Below, piece after piece: positions 1 to 9,087 of a stretch of 41,618 bases of DNA. Made by a program: the position numbers and the translations under genes. Below the pieces are notes generated by a model. The model saw nothing but the letters and a program-made list of their open reading frames with translations. It was not told the DNA's origin and did no database searches. The stretch is from Gammaproteobacteria bacterium (GTDB lineage Bacteria; Pseudomonadota; Gammaproteobacteria; UBA9339). The DNA is taken from positions 1 to 41,618 of the forward strand of contig JAFGXA010000012.1 in the NCBI GenBank assembly GCA_016936855.1. The letters are read 5' to 3'. Within the stretch, counting starts at the first letter, position 1; every line of letters starts with the position of its first letter.

Positions 1-161
1 AGCTCGCTCGCCTAGCGCTTCTGATGGCGCGCTCACTCGCTTGCTATAACAACACCAAAAGTCTCATATTTTTCTGAACTTATACAATTCAAAGTTTTTT
101 GCATATTTGAAGATATAATACAGACATGATTCATTGCCATAATATGTGATTTAACATTACA
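1..161. other. Left-edge noncoding stretch
   Basis: The first ~45 bases are markedly GC-rich (GCTCGCTCGCC and GGCGCGCTC are visible) against an AT-rich background, then the composition drops abruptly. This could be the end of a dispersed palindromic repeat like those elsewhere in the window, cut by the window edge, but I cannot match it to a specific copy. No gene or convincing promoter is seen. Confidence 0.3.
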
Positions 162-362
162 ATGGATAGCTGCTTATTCATATGTGAAAAATCTTCTAGG
201 CTTTATCAAGCATTAATAGTTACTGACGATATCTTAAAAGATACGAACAAAACATTGTCTGACCTCAATACTCATATAATAAAACTACAATCAAAAGATA
301 ATCCACACCATAATACCAGAAATGAATTAGAAATCTTAGTAAGCTACACTAAAATTGTCTAA
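162..362 (+). CDS. Doubtful small ORF, 66 aa
   Basis: This is an open frame of 66 codons starting with ATG. I do not recognise the product. The peptide is hydrophilic, with no signal peptide or membrane segment. No Shine-Dalgarno sequence precedes the ATG. It lies before another small ORF (386-577) in a different frame. The two could be remnants of one decayed gene, or chance ORFs in AT-rich sequence. I list it because nothing else occupies this stretch. Confidence 0.2.
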   Translation: MDSCLFICEKSSRLYQALIVTDDILKDTNKTLSDLNTHIIKLQSKDNPHHNTRNELEILVSYTKIV

Positions 363-385
363 CACTACTATTAAACGCTCTATAC

Positions 386-577
386 ATGTTGGAAATAACA
401 ACACCAAACCTCATTGCAATTGGCAAACAGGCATATCGCAAATTCAAAATAAAAAATACCTCGACACCAACAGAATATAAGAAATTTCTTCCAACAAAAG
501 GATTTATAAAAGGTTGGAGTGATCTTGAAAAACAATCAGTAGAATATGGTGTCATATTCAATGATCATAAAAAATAA
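386..577 (+). CDS. Doubtful small ORF, 63 aa
   Basis: This is an open frame of 63 codons, unrecognised. The peptide is basic and rather protein-like (KGFIKGWSDLEKQSVEYG near the C terminus). No ribosome binding site precedes the ATG, so it may be the 3' remnant of a longer gene whose upstream part has decayed. The frame differs from 162-362 and there is a 23-nt gap. Codons here are not obviously different from neighbouring real genes. Function unknown. Confidence 0.25.
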   Translation: MLEITTPNLIAIGKQAYRKFKIKNTSTPTEYKKFLPTKGFIKGWSDLEKQSVEYGVIFNDHKK

Positions 578-686
578 TCACATAAAACAAACATCATCTA
601 GATATTTCCTCGAATACTTTTAAAGGAGAAAACGTCAAATCTATTATTTCAATGCGCTTGATAGGATAGACTTAACCCCACATCAA

Positions 687-1637
687 TCAACCTTCCATTA
701 AATCGACAGGATTTACAATCAATTGATAAATATTGCTAAGCCACTCACCTTTTTTGCCGCCACCAGGCACTTCAGAATGGTGCCAATTATTCTTTGTCCA
801 AGTATATAGTCCCAAACCTTTCATGCGCATAAGTTGTTTAATCTGTACAATATCATTTGACGTTAATGATCGAATTGATCGATAACCGTCGATAAAAGCA
901 TAAAACTTATCTCTCCAACTATTAAATGGTTCAGGACAAATAAACGCACAAGCAATATCAGAAGTTAACCAATGATATACTGGCTCATCGAAATCGATAA
1001 TATTCACTCTTTTTCCATCATATAATGCATTAGCTCCACGATGATCACCATGTGTTAAACCAAAGTTCGCAGATGCATCCTGTGTTTGTAGCCATTCATT
1101 AGTTTCATAATAAGCATTTCGTAACTCAACATTTTCGCATTTAACATTAACAGCGATTTCCTGCCATAAATCCTGCCAAGATAAATAGTGATATTTTTTA
1201 TCAGGTTGATAGGAAAGAGAAGCACAATGTAATTCAGCGAGCGATTTACCCCATGCTTGATGAGCCCCAATATCATTATTTCTAACGCTTATTGTTTTTC
1301 CTGGCACTTCATTACAAACATGCGCAAAAAACAACATATCGTTTTGTTCAATTTCCACTATAAAATCTTTCGATATTGATTCAATTGGATGGCAAACAGG
1401 CGCCCCACATGAAAAAAGGTGATTCTGATACGCAATTGCCGAATTTAATTCGTTTTTTGAACGAATATTGGGATGAGTTATCCTAAGATAATAACCTTTG
1501 TTATTTGCTTCAAATCGATAGACAACATTGATAGCATCGTTCACTAATTTTAGCGAATTAACATCTCCTTCCCAAAAAGCAATAGCTTTTTGCGGTGTTT
1601 TCAAATGATCAAGTTTTTTTAAAATCCATCCTGTCAT
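687..1637 (-). CDS. APH/choline-kinase-type phosphotransferase
   Basis: This 316-aa protein belongs to the aminoglycoside phosphotransferase (protein-kinase-like) fold. The visible catalytic signature is Brenner-type THGDHRGANAL, with the catalytic Asp and Mg-binding Asn, followed ~15 residues later by the metal-binding DFD in IIDFDEP. The N-terminal half has the lobe expected for ATP binding (VVYRFEANNKGYYLRI). Substrate cannot be told: the family includes sugar, choline, homoserine and Ser/Thr kinases such as SrkA/YihE, and antibiotic kinases are only a small branch. A weak AGAGAA precedes the ATG at suitable spacing. It lies 33 nt downstream of the HAD phosphatase gene on the same strand, so the two are probably cotranscribed, which suggests a small metabolite phosphorylation/dephosphorylation pair. 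Confidence 0.8.
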   Translation of the reverse strand: MTGWILKKLDHLKTPQKAIAFWEGDVNSLKLVNDAINVVYRFEANNKGYYLRITHPNIRSKNELNSAIAYQNHLFSCGAPVCHPIESISKDFIVEIEQNDMLFFAHVCNEVPGKTISVRNNDIGAHQAWGKSLAELHCASLSYQPDKKYHYLSWQDLWQEIAVNVKCENVELRNAYYETNEWLQTQDASANFGLTHGDHRGANALYDGKRVNIIDFDEPVYHWLTSDIACAFICPEPFNSWRDKFYAFIDGYRSIRSLTSNDIVQIKQLMRMKGLGLYTWTKNNWHHSEVPGGGKKGEWLSNIYQLIVNPVDLMEG

Positions 1638-1670
1638 AATGTTATTCTCTAGTTGTTGTAGAGTTATACG

Positions 1671-2342
1671 CTAAGTTTCGAATGAATTGATTCTAGGTAG
1701 CGCATCAAAATCACTCACAACTAAGTCTGCATTTTTTAAAGCATAAGCATTATATGTAGTGGTTAAGCCAACCACATACATTCCAGCGCCTTTAGCCGCT
1801 TCAATGCCAACAGGAGAGTCTTCAATCACCATACAATATGATGGATCTACCATTAAATTATCTGCTGCCAGCAGATAACCTTCTGGATGTGGCTTGGTAA
1901 AACTCACATCATTAGCTGTAACAATAGTTTCAAAACAACTTTGTAAATGATCTTGATAGAGTTTATCAAGTGTAACCATTACTTCTCGTTTGCTTGAACC
2001 ACTGCAAATCCCAATTCTTTTTTGTTGCCTAACTAGGTCATCAATAAAAGCATATAAACCAGTTACTACTGGGACTTGATTTGCATCAGTAATTATTGAG
2101 CGATAGGCATTTATTTTCTGAATTATCATGCCATAAATTGTTTCATCTGTAACCGCCCTACCCTTATCTTCAAGCACTTTAGGAAACATCTCTTTATCTG
2201 ATAGACCGATATATTTTTGCTGATACTCTCTACGTGATAGATGAAGGCCTATTTCTGAAAACACGCGCCGACAAGCTTCATAATGAGCCTGTTCGCTATC
2301 TACGATTACACCATCAAAATCAAAAATCAGTGCTTTAAACAT
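1671..2342 (-). CDS. HAD-superfamily hydrolase, beta-phosphoglucomutase-like
   Basis: This 223-aa protein shows all four HAD motifs: FDFDGVIVDSE at residues 7-17 (nucleophile Asp plus general acid Asp), GICSGSS (motif II Ser), FTKPHPEGY (motif III Lys) and CMVIEDSPVGIEAAKGAG (motif IV acidic pair). The size and the alpha-helical cap between motifs I and II fit subfamily IA, near beta-phosphoglucomutase and phosphoglycolate/sugar-phosphate phosphatases. The exact substrate is not determinable. AGGGG lies 5 nt before the ATG, supporting the start. It sits between the ORF6N gene upstream and the APH-type kinase downstream, all on the minus strand. Confidence 0.85.
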   Translation of the reverse strand: MFKALIFDFDGVIVDSEQAHYEACRRVFSEIGLHLSRREYQQKYIGLSDKEMFPKVLEDKGRAVTDETIYGMIIQKINAYRSIITDANQVPVVTGLYAFIDDLVRQQKRIGICSGSSKREVMVTLDKLYQDHLQSCFETIVTANDVSFTKPHPEGYLLAADNLMVDPSYCMVIEDSPVGIEAAKGAGMYVVGLTTTYNAYALKNADLVVSDFDALPRINSFET

Positions 2343-2409
2343 GAAGCCCCTTATTTATCTCAAAGTTTTTGGAAGTCACAAATTGTGATATCCAATTCAT
2401 TAATAAAAA

Positions 2410-3306
2410 TCAACCCATCTCGCCAGTTTTCTTAATAACTTTCCATGCTTGTTGATCAAGCTTAGAGAAAGCGAACCACTTTTTGCCAAGATCCTTAAGG
2501 GATGCACCAATATGGTAAACTTCTTTATTATCCAGAATCAAAAATCTGTCATGAGCATCTTTAAATATTTTGATCTCTACTGCCGCATATTGCTCATTGT
2601 GCTTTTTAAGATCAAGCTGCAATTTTTTGGAGATATCTTTTGTATAGATGGTTGCAAAAACGTTTTTAGCACGCTTCGTTAACAGCATAAGTACAGATTC
2701 ATCAACGTAGTTATCGATCAAGACAATTGATTTCTTGGCTTGTTTAATCAATTTCGATACAAAAACATAAGCATCAAAAACTTCACCGTTGAAAAATATC
2801 CCCTGTTGTGGCTTAACCGTGTGGTTTTCTAGCGCTTTAAAAATTCGATCAAACTTTTGATCTGATTCAAGTTGCTTTACTTCAATCCGATCCATGCGAT
2901 CTAACAGAGTAACGTTGGACGCAATAATTTTCCTCATTACAACAAATGCATTCATGATTTGTAAACTTACCTTAACAGCAACTTCACTACGTAATATTAC
3001 CGAAAGCATTGCAACGCCTTGCTCTGTACACACGTATGGCAAATATCTTCGTCCACCATGCTGATCTAAACTTGAGGTTCCATTTTGGCACCTCAAAATT
3101 TCGTGCTCTTTAGCATTGAGTTGAAACATAAGCCAAGATGGAAAGCGATCAATATTACGCTTAACTGCGCGATTTAAATTTTTAGTTTCTACTTGGTATA
3201 GATTAGCCAAATCCCGGTCCAACATCACCTGCATACCACGAATAGTATATATCTTGCCCTTAATATCTTCAGCACCTAAAGTAACTATTGCTGTTGTTTT
3301 AGTCAT
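2410..3306 (-). CDS. ORF6N domain protein with PLD-like C-terminal half
   Basis: The N-terminal ~120 residues match the ORF6N domain (a KilA-N-related putative DNA-binding domain common in phages and mobile islands): RGMQVMLDRDLANLYQVE, then NIDRFPSWLMFQL and YVCTEQGVAMLS. A short helical linker follows, then a C-terminal half typical of bacterial ORF6N proteins, with a phospholipase-D-like fold: IVLIDNYVDESVLMLL and HDRFLILD. No second HxKxxxxD is evident, so nuclease activity is uncertain. I place the start at the internal ATG preceded by AGGGAAA rather than 7 codons upstream, where there is no ribosome binding site. This is a likely accessory gene, perhaps of phage origin; its role is unknown. 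It lies between HAD/APH genes and the rpoD-linked tRNA, a classic integration neighbourhood. Confidence 0.8.
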   Translation of the reverse strand: MTKTTAIVTLGAEDIKGKIYTIRGMQVMLDRDLANLYQVETKNLNRAVKRNIDRFPSWLMFQLNAKEHEILRCQNGTSSLDQHGGRRYLPYVCTEQGVAMLSVILRSEVAVKVSLQIMNAFVVMRKIIASNVTLLDRMDRIEVKQLESDQKFDRIFKALENHTVKPQQGIFFNGEVFDAYVFVSKLIKQAKKSIVLIDNYVDESVLMLLTKRAKNVFATIYTKDISKKLQLDLKKHNEQYAAVEIKIFKDAHDRFLILDNKEVYHIGASLKDLGKKWFAFSKLDQQAWKVIKKTGEMG

Positions 3307-3426
3307 TTTATTTTCCCTGTGCCGCATAACAAATAATGAGCCAATTATACATTAGCGTCTATCGGTAACTCTCCCGCAAACGATTTTTTGGAAATAAGGG
3401 AGAATTGTGCGAAGGCTTGATTTCAT

Positions 3427-3503
<77 letters not shown>

Positions 3504-3534
3504 GCATTTTGAAACGGGATTGAATATTAGCAGA

Positions 3535-5418
3535 TTATTCCTTCTCTTCCAAGAAACTCTGCAATTTTTCAGCACGCGTTGGATGACGCAGTTTACGTAA
3601 AGCCTTCGCCTCAATCTGACGAATACGTTCACGTGTAACATCAAATTGTTTACCAACCTCTTCCAAAGTATGGTCAGTATTCATATGAATACCAAAACGC
3701 ATACGCAACACTTTAGCTTCACGCTCAGTAAGAGAGCCCAACACACCTTTCACCGCCTCACTCAAACCTTCATGCGTTGCCGAATCAATTGGCTGAAGCG
3801 CTTTAACATCTTCAATAAAGTCTCCTAAATGCGAATCTTCCTCATCACCAATTGGAGTCTCCATAGAAATAGGTTCTTTGGCAATCTTCATTACTTTGCG
3901 AATTTTGTCTTCAGGCAGCCCCATCAATTCGCTCAACTCCTCTGGAGTTGGCTCTTGACCGGTCTCTTGTAGACGCTGTCTAGCAATACGATTTAACTTG
4001 TTAATAGTTTCAATCATATGTACAGGAATACGAATGGTACGCGCCTGATCAGCAATCGATCTAGTGATAGCCTGACGAATCCACCAAGTCGCATAAGTTG
4101 AGAATTTATATCCACGGTAATACTCAAACTTATCAACCGCTTTCATAAGGCCTATATTGCCCTCTTGAATAAGATCCAAAAACTGCAAACCTCTATTGGT
4201 ATATTTTTTAGCAATAGAAATTACCAAACGCAAATTAGCTTCAATCATTTCCTTTTTAGCACGACGCGCCTTTGCTTCACCAATAGACATACGACGATTG
4301 ATTTCTTTAGTCTCTTGAATGGGACGACCACTGTAATTAACTAATATCTGCAATTTTTTCTGCGCACGAGTAATATCATGAGCGATATCCCTTAACTCCC
4401 CCTCACGCTCAGAATTATGTTCAATATAAGTATTTAGCCAATCCAAGTTGGTTTCATTGCTAGGAAATAATGAGATAAAACTCTTCCTTGGGGTCTTCGC
4501 TTGTTTCACACATAGACGCATAATCGTTTGTTCTTGTTCACGAATAGCATCAAACACTTCTCTAGTTTTGCCTATTAGTTGATTTAAGGTTTTACTGGTA
4601 AACTTAAACTGCACCAAAGCTTCAGCTAATTTTTCTTTGTGTTTAATGGTACTTTTGTGGTCTTTACCATAACGATGATAAGATTTATTATATTTATCGC
4701 TAAGTTCCTTTAATGCCTCAATACGTTCTCTTACCTTTTCGGGATCCGGTCCCATATCCAAATCATCATCGCCATCACCACCATCATCAGAACTATCTTC
4801 ATCTTCTTTGGATGAGTCATCACCACTTGCGGCCTTATCTTTATTTTCGACAACAGTAGAATTAGATGCTAAAAACTCATTAGTTTCATCACCAATAAAT
4901 CCTGTCAACATGTCATTAAGTCTTTTATTACCATCACTTACAGATGCAAACATATCTACTATATAATCAATAATAAATGGTAGCTGCGAAATCGCTTCTA
5001 AAATCTCTTTAGTGCCATCTTCTATTCTTTTTGCTAAACGAATTTCTCCTTGGCGTGTTAATAAATTTATGCTTCCCATCTCTCGCATGTACATACGGGC
5101 CGGGTCAGTAGTACGACCTAACTCATTGCTGTCAGAAATCAACATAGCAGCTGCGTCTGCTTCTACATCATCCGCATTCTCATTATTCTCAAGCAATAAT
5201 AACTCTTCCTCACTAGGTTGATTTTCAAAAATCTTGATACCAACTTCATCACTCAAGGTATTTATAATCGATTCTACTGCTTCTGAATCAGCTAAGCTTG
5301 CTGGTAATAAATCATTTATATTTGAGTAGGTCAAATAACCCTGCTCTTTACCCAAACCAATTAATTCTTTAACTGCTTCTCTGCTATGTTCCATAGATAC
5401 TTCTGTCATTATACTCAT
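3535..5418 (-). CDS. rpoD: RNA polymerase primary sigma factor (sigma-70)
   Basis: This 627-aa protein is close to E. coli RpoD (613 aa). Region 1.1 is N-terminal. Region 1.2 contains [13 protein letters not shown] long non-conserved segment follows, with a very acidic stretch around residues 197-220 ([19 protein letters not shown]). Regions 2.1-2.4 include [19 protein letters not shown] and [14 protein letters not shown]. Region 4.2 carries the helix-turn-helix [20 protein letters not shown]. It binds core polymerase and recognises -35/-10 housekeeping promoters. It is the last protein gene of the rpsU-yqeY-dnaG-rpoD operon, 77 nt after dnaG, with the tRNA 31 nt downstream. No strong Shine-Dalgarno precedes the first ATG; an ATG at codon 4 is an alternative start. 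Confidence 0.98.
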   Translation of the reverse strand: MSIMTEVSMEHSREAVKELIGLGKEQGYLTYSNINDLLPASLADSEAVESIINTLSDEVGIKIFENQPSEEELLLLENNENADDVEADAAAMLISDSNELGRTTDPARMYMREMGSINLLTRQGEIRLAKRIEDGTKEILEAISQLPFIIDYIVDMFASVSDGNKRLNDMLTGFIGDETNEFLASNSTVVENKDKAASGDDSSKEDEDSSDDGGDGDDDLDMGPDPEKVRERIEALKELSDKYNKSYHRYGKDHKSTIKHKEKLAEALVQFKFTSKTLNQLIGKTREVFDAIREQEQTIMRLCVKQAKTPRKSFISLFPSNETNLDWLNTYIEHNSEREGELRDIAHDITRAQKKLQILVNYSGRPIQETKEINRRMSIGEAKARRAKKEMIEANLRLVISIAKKYTNRGLQFLDLIQEGNIGLMKAVDKFEYYRGYKFSTYATWWIRQAITRSIADQARTIRIPVHMIETINKLNRIARQRLQETGQEPTPEELSELMGLPEDKIRKVMKIAKEPISMETPIGDEEDSHLGDFIEDVKALQPIDSATHEGLSEAVKGVLGSLTEREAKVLRMRFGIHMNTDHTLEEVGKQFDVTRERIRQIEAKALRKLRHPTRAEKLQSFLEEKE

Positions 5419-5495
5419 ATAAATATACCCGCGATTTTCTTCAATAATTTAATAAAACTGCCTATTGTCCTAAACAAAAGAATAATAAGCAAGAC

Positions 5496-7208
5496 TTAAG
5501 CATTCAATACCAATTTTGTTTCTTTAATTAAACGTTGCAAATGTTCCCTTTCCTCCTGAGATATAGTTTTTGAGCGCGATTTATTAAGCAATTCTGCTAT
5601 TATCTGCTCTCGTCCTAAAGCGTATAAACTGTTTATAGTATCTAAAAACTCACTTTGCAAATCTTCTAACAAAATAATTGTTTCATCTGAAGCAATGCTC
5701 GCCAACAACTGTCGATTCCCACCTTCAAAAAGCTGTAAAACACCACCTACCGTTAAACCATCATGTTGTTTCATAATAGTGATAACTTCAAATAACAACT
5801 TAATTTGTGGCAAATTAATACACAATAATTGCTCAGAATCAGCTATATGATGAGCCAAGCTTGGCTCCCTCAATAATAAACCTAGAGCCAAACGCAACAA
5901 CTTTGGTAAAGCTGATGGCGCTTTATTTGTAGATATTTCTCGACCGCCATAAGATGCAATCCTTTGATTTAAAAGAACATCGACATCCATATGAACTATG
6001 GATGCTAATTTCTCAAACATTAATTGTTGAAAAACGCCCGCAGGAATAACATTCAATAAACTTATAGCTTTATCAGATAACTGCGCCCGACCAGCCATAG
6101 TAGTTACATTAATATCACTCATAAGTTCCTGATAGAAAAAATCAGATAATGGCATAGCGTTTTTAATGCGATGCAAAAATCTATCCTTACCTTCTTTGCG
6201 AACCTGACTATCAGGATCTTCTCCTTCCGGCAAAAATAAAAACAAGACCTCTACACCATCATGCATCAAAGATAGAGTGTTTTCTAATGCGCGCCATGCT
6301 GCTTTGCGACCCGCCTTATCTCCATCGAAACAAAAAATTATCTTTTCGGTATAGCGAAATAACTTACGCACATGATTTTCAGTAACAGAAGTTCCCAAAG
6401 TAGCAACGGCGCATTTAATTTCGTGCTGCGCTAAAGCCACAACGTCCATATATCCTTCTACCACAAACAGATAAGGTAAGTTTTTATGTGCCAAGCGCGC
6501 CTCAAATAGACCATAAAGCTCACTGCCTTTATGAAACAATTCTGTCTCCGGTGAGTTTAAATATTTCGGAAGACTATCGCCCAGAGCCCTTCCCCCAAAA
6601 GCTATAACCTGACCTCGATGATTTTTGATAGGAAAAATAATACGGTTTCGAAAACGATCGTATGATTTTTGTTTATTCTCAACTAAAAGACCAGCTCGGC
6701 TCAACCCATTTTTATTATGTTTAAAATTATTTAGCAAAGAATCCCAGGAATCCGGCGCAAAGCCTATATTAAAATCTCTACAAACATGCCCATCTAAACC
6801 TCTTTGTTTTAAATACTCTATAGCATTATTACTGTGTTTTAATTGTCTTACATAAAACTTTGAAACATCCCCTAAAAGATTAATCAAGCTGCTATCCTGC
6901 ACCCTACCTGCATCTTTTTCTCTCGGGACTTCCAAGCCAACCTTGGCTGCTAAATTTTCAATTGCGGATACAAAATCCAATTTATCGTACTCCATCAGAA
7001 AACTGATGGCATTACCATGCGCTCCACAGCCAAAACAATAATAAAATTGCTTGCTTTGACTTACCGTAAATGATGGGGTTTTTTCGTTATGGAATGGACA
7101 ACAGGCAGTGTAATTGGCTCCATTTTTCTTGAGTTTTATGCGATCACCAACGACATCGATAATATCAACACGCGTAATTAAATCTGCAATAAAATCCTTT
7201 GGAATCAT
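5496..7208 (-). CDS. dnaG: DNA primase
   Basis: This 570-aa protein (E. coli 581) makes RNA primers at the replication fork. The N-terminal CHC2 zinc finger is seen as CCPFHNEKTPSF...YYCFGCGAHGNAISF around residues 36-70. The RNA-polymerase core follows with RNRIIFPIKNHRGQVIAFGGR. The TOPRIM fold shows LFVVEGYMDVVAL (catalytic Glu) and IIFCFDGDKAGRKAAWRAL (metal-binding DGD). The C-terminal ~150 residues would contact DnaB helicase and are less conserved. It is in the macromolecular-synthesis operon between yqeY and rpoD. The gap to yqeY (67 nt) holds a degenerate palindromic repeat, in the area where E. coli has an internal terminator between rpsU and dnaG. Confidence 0.97.
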   Translation of the reverse strand: MIPKDFIADLITRVDIIDVVGDRIKLKKNGANYTACCPFHNEKTPSFTVSQSKQFYYCFGCGAHGNAISFLMEYDKLDFVSAIENLAAKVGLEVPREKDAGRVQDSSLINLLGDVSKFYVRQLKHSNNAIEYLKQRGLDGHVCRDFNIGFAPDSWDSLLNNFKHNKNGLSRAGLLVENKQKSYDRFRNRIIFPIKNHRGQVIAFGGRALGDSLPKYLNSPETELFHKGSELYGLFEARLAHKNLPYLFVVEGYMDVVALAQHEIKCAVATLGTSVTENHVRKLFRYTEKIIFCFDGDKAGRKAAWRALENTLSLMHDGVEVLFLFLPEGEDPDSQVRKEGKDRFLHRIKNAMPLSDFFYQELMSDINVTTMAGRAQLSDKAISLLNVIPAGVFQQLMFEKLASIVHMDVDVLLNQRIASYGGREISTNKAPSALPKLLRLALGLLLREPSLAHHIADSEQLLCINLPQIKLLFEVITIMKQHDGLTVGGVLQLFEGGNRQLLASIASDETIILLEDLQSEFLDTINSLYALGREQIIAELLNKSRSKTISQEEREHLQRLIKETKLVLNA

Positions 7209-7253
7209 TAATACACACCGTTGTTAATTAATAGCACTTTACATGTTCATCAT

Positions 7254-7279
7254 GGGCGGACACAGGGGGTCGCCTCTAC
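7254..7279. repeat. Palindromic repeat, GTAGGGGCGA family, degenerate copy
   Basis: A G/C-rich 26-nt segment carries GGGCGGACACAGGGGGTCGC and ends CTCTAC. It resembles the copies at 31338-31363 and 32834-32859 in its outer arms (GGGCG...TCGCC...CTAC), though the centre differs and the stem is imperfect. It covers the TAG stop of yqeY: the last codons (His-Pro-stop) are written by the repeat. It lies in the yqeY-dnaG gap, so a hairpin here could affect processing or read-through into dnaG-rpoD. Confidence 0.6.
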
Positions 7280-7725
7280 GGGTGCAATTTATTCTTAACT
7301 AGAGCGCTAACTTGACCCAAATCAAAACGACCTTGCACTTTTGGCTTGACCTCTGCCATGACTTTACCCATGTCGCGCATGCTTGTGGCACCAATATTAG
7401 TGATTGCAGCAGCAATTAATTCCTCAACTTCCGCCTGAGACATAGCCTTGGGCAAATAAACTTGCAGGACTTCGATTTCGGCTTTTTCTTTATCAGCCAA
7501 ATCCATACGCTCTGCTTCTTCGTATTAATTTGCAGCATCACGTCGCTGCTTGATCATTTTATCTACAACTGCAATCACAGCAATATCATCTAGAGTAATT
7601 TTTTCATCAATTTCTTTTTGCTTAATCGCAGCCATAAGCATACGAATAGTCCCCAAACGAGCGCTATCTTTAGCGCGCATAGCGACTTTCATATCTTCTT
7701 GAATCTGAAGCTTGAGATCAGGCAT
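7276..7725 (-). pseudogene. yqeY: YqeY/GatB-tail domain protein, interrupted by in-frame TAA
   Basis: The 149-codon frame matches full-length YqeY (about 147-150 aa), a GatB/YqeY tRNA-amidotransferase-tail-like domain protein of unclear role. The first 66 residues run from MPDLKLQIQEDMKVAMRA to KMIKQRRDAAN. A TAA at 7525-7527 follows, and the same frame then continues YEEAERMDLADKEKAEIEVL to VSALVKNKLHP. Both halves match the family and there is no frameshift. The stop replaces what is probably a Gln codon (one C-to-T change from CAA). An ATG at 7506 could allow re-initiation of the C-terminal half, but without a good ribosome binding site. The start is 3 nt after rpsU. Explanations are a recent nonsense mutation, a sequencing error, or read-through. 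Confidence 0.85.
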
Positions 7726-7728
7726 AGC

Positions 7729-7959
7729 TTAACGAGTCTTTTTACTCTTAGCTCTACTGAAAATGGCTTTCTCTTTTTGCAACCGTTTTTGTGTACGCTT
7801 TACTGCAGCAGCCTTTTTACGCTTACGCTCAGCAGTAGGTTTTTCATAGTATTCCAATTCTCTTAAGCGAGTTAAAATACCAGCTTTTTCACAAGCACGT
7901 TTAAAACGACGCAACGCCACATCAAAGTGGTCAAAATCTTTTACACGAATTGCAGGCAT
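7729..7959 (-). CDS. rpsU: 30S ribosomal protein S21
   Basis: This 76-aa, extremely basic protein matches S21 throughout: [20 protein letters not shown], then [20 protein letters not shown] and a Lys/Arg-rich C-terminal helix. It joins the small subunit near the anti-Shine-Dalgarno region and aids initiation. GAGGTGA precedes the ATG by 9 nt, one of the best ribosome binding sites here. It is the first gene of the rpsU-yqeY-dnaG-rpoD operon and diverges from tsaD, as in E. coli. Confidence 0.97.
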   Translation of the reverse strand: MPAIRVKDFDHFDVALRRFKRACEKAGILTRLRELEYYEKPTAERKRKKAAAVKRTQKRLQKEKAIFSRAKSKKTR

Positions 7960-8010
7960 AAATTAAAATCACCTCTATAAATATAGTTAATCAAACATTT
8001 AGGACACGCG

Positions 8011-8039
8011 ATATTACCGAAAACTGACTTCAAATGCAA
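8011..8039 (-). promoter_or_regulatory. Sigma-70-type promoter for the rpsU-dnaG-rpoD operon
   Basis: On the minus strand, TTGCAT (8039-8034) and TAATAT (8016-8011) are separated by exactly 17 nt, about 50 nt before the rpsU start. The fit to the -35/-10 consensus is good and the location is right for the operon promoter. It lies in the 105-nt gap shared with divergent tsaD. Confidence 0.6.
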
Positions 8040-8064
8040 AACCTTTTCGTATATGATTCTCAAA

Positions 8065-9087
8065 ATGAAAATTCTGGCTATTGAAAGCTCTTGCGATGAA
8101 ACCGGTGTTGCTTTGTACGACACTGAAGAAGGTCTGTTGGGGCATGAGCTCTATAGCCAAGTAAAATTGCACGCAGAATTCGGCGGTGTTGTGCCAGAAT
8201 TAGCTTCTCGAGACCATATCCGTAAAACTATCCCATTAACTAAAAAGCTGCTCAAAGAAACTAAAATAGAATTAAAAGAGTTGGATGCTGTTGCATATAC
8301 CGCAGGCCCGGGGTTAGTTGGAGCATTATTAGTCGGCGCTAGTATCGCGCATAGCCTAGCTTTCGCACTAGGCATCCCGGTTGTTGCAGTACATCACATG
8401 GAAGCCCATCTTTTAGCACCAATGCTAGAAAACCCAGCACCTAACTATCCATTTATAGCCCTATTAGTTTCTGGCGGACACTCTATGCTAGTAGAAGTAA
8501 AAGAATTTAGTCAATATCATACTTTAGGCGAATCAGTGGATGACGCTGCAGGCGAAGCATTTGATAAAGTTGCCAAAATGTTGAATCTGCCATATCCGGG
8601 TGGACCAGCTGTTGCAAAACTAGCAGAACAAGGAGATCCTAATACATTTAAATTTACCCGCCCCATGATTAATCGACCGGGACTTGATTTCAGCTTCAGT
8701 GGTCTAAAAACACAAGTTTTAAATACTAGTAAAAAAATTGATCTAAATAACAACCAGCAAAAAGCAGATCTTGCCGCGAGCTTTCAAGAAGCAGTTGTTG
8801 ATACCCTTCTTATCAAATGTCGACGTGCACTTGAACAAACCAATTTAAAAACTTTAGTAATTGCTGGTGGCGTTAGCGCTAACAAAAGATTACGCGAAAA
8901 ATTAGCAATATTACAAAACAATCAAAATATCGAAATATTTTATCCTCGCTTAGAATTTTGTACCGATAACGGCGCCATGATTGCCTACACTGCAGCGCAA
9001 CACTTACTACACGGCAGTGCTTGTAATGACTTCATCGTCAAACCCCGCTGGCGAGTAGACGATATTATTCTTCAATCAACCCCATAG
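8065..9087 (+). CDS. tsaD: tRNA N6-threonylcarbamoyladenosine transferase TsaD
   Basis: TsaD, with TsaB/E/C, makes t6A37 in tRNAs that read ANN codons. The protein is ~340 aa, the family size. It begins [20 protein letters not shown], the canonical ASKHA N terminus, and contains the metal-binding [10 protein letters not shown], the nucleotide-binding [10 protein letters not shown] and [15 protein letters not shown] start at the ATG giving MKILAIESS; an in-frame ATG 4 codons upstream adds only MILK. Neither has a Shine-Dalgarno sequence. A TATGAT box at 8052-8057 lies so close that the mRNA may be leaderless. The last 23 nt overlap the 3' end of the convergent oxidoreductase gene. Confidence 0.97.
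   Translation: MKILAIESSCDETGVALYDTEEGLLGHELYSQVKLHAEFGGVVPELASRDHIRKTIPLTKKLLKETKIELKELDAVAYTAGPGLVGALLVGASIAHSLAFALGIPVVAVHHMEAHLLAPMLENPAPNYPFIALLVSGGHSMLVEVKEFSQYHTLGESVDDAAGEAFDKVAKMLNLPYPGGPAVAKLAEQGDPNTFKFTRPMINRPGLDFSFSGLKTQVLNTSKKIDLNNNQQKADLAASFQEAVVDTLLIKCRRALEQTNLKTLVIAGGVSANKRLREKLAILQNNQNIEIFYPRLEFCTDNGAMIAYTAAQHLLHGSACNDFIVKPRWRVDDIILQSTP

Noticed and set aside
687-1637. Antibiotic-resistance aminoglycoside kinase
   Set aside because: The APH fold is shared by many metabolic kinases; nothing here shows drug specificity or a resistance island.
3370-3405. TCTCCC...GGGAGA inverted repeat as terminator of the tRNA transcript
   Set aside because: The loop is ~22 nt and there is no U-tract after it on the minus strand.
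7525-7527. Stop-codon reassignment (TAA read as Gln)
   Set aside because: Many other genes here end in TAA at the expected length (rpoD, queA, accC, lipA), so one internal TAA is better explained by mutation or error.
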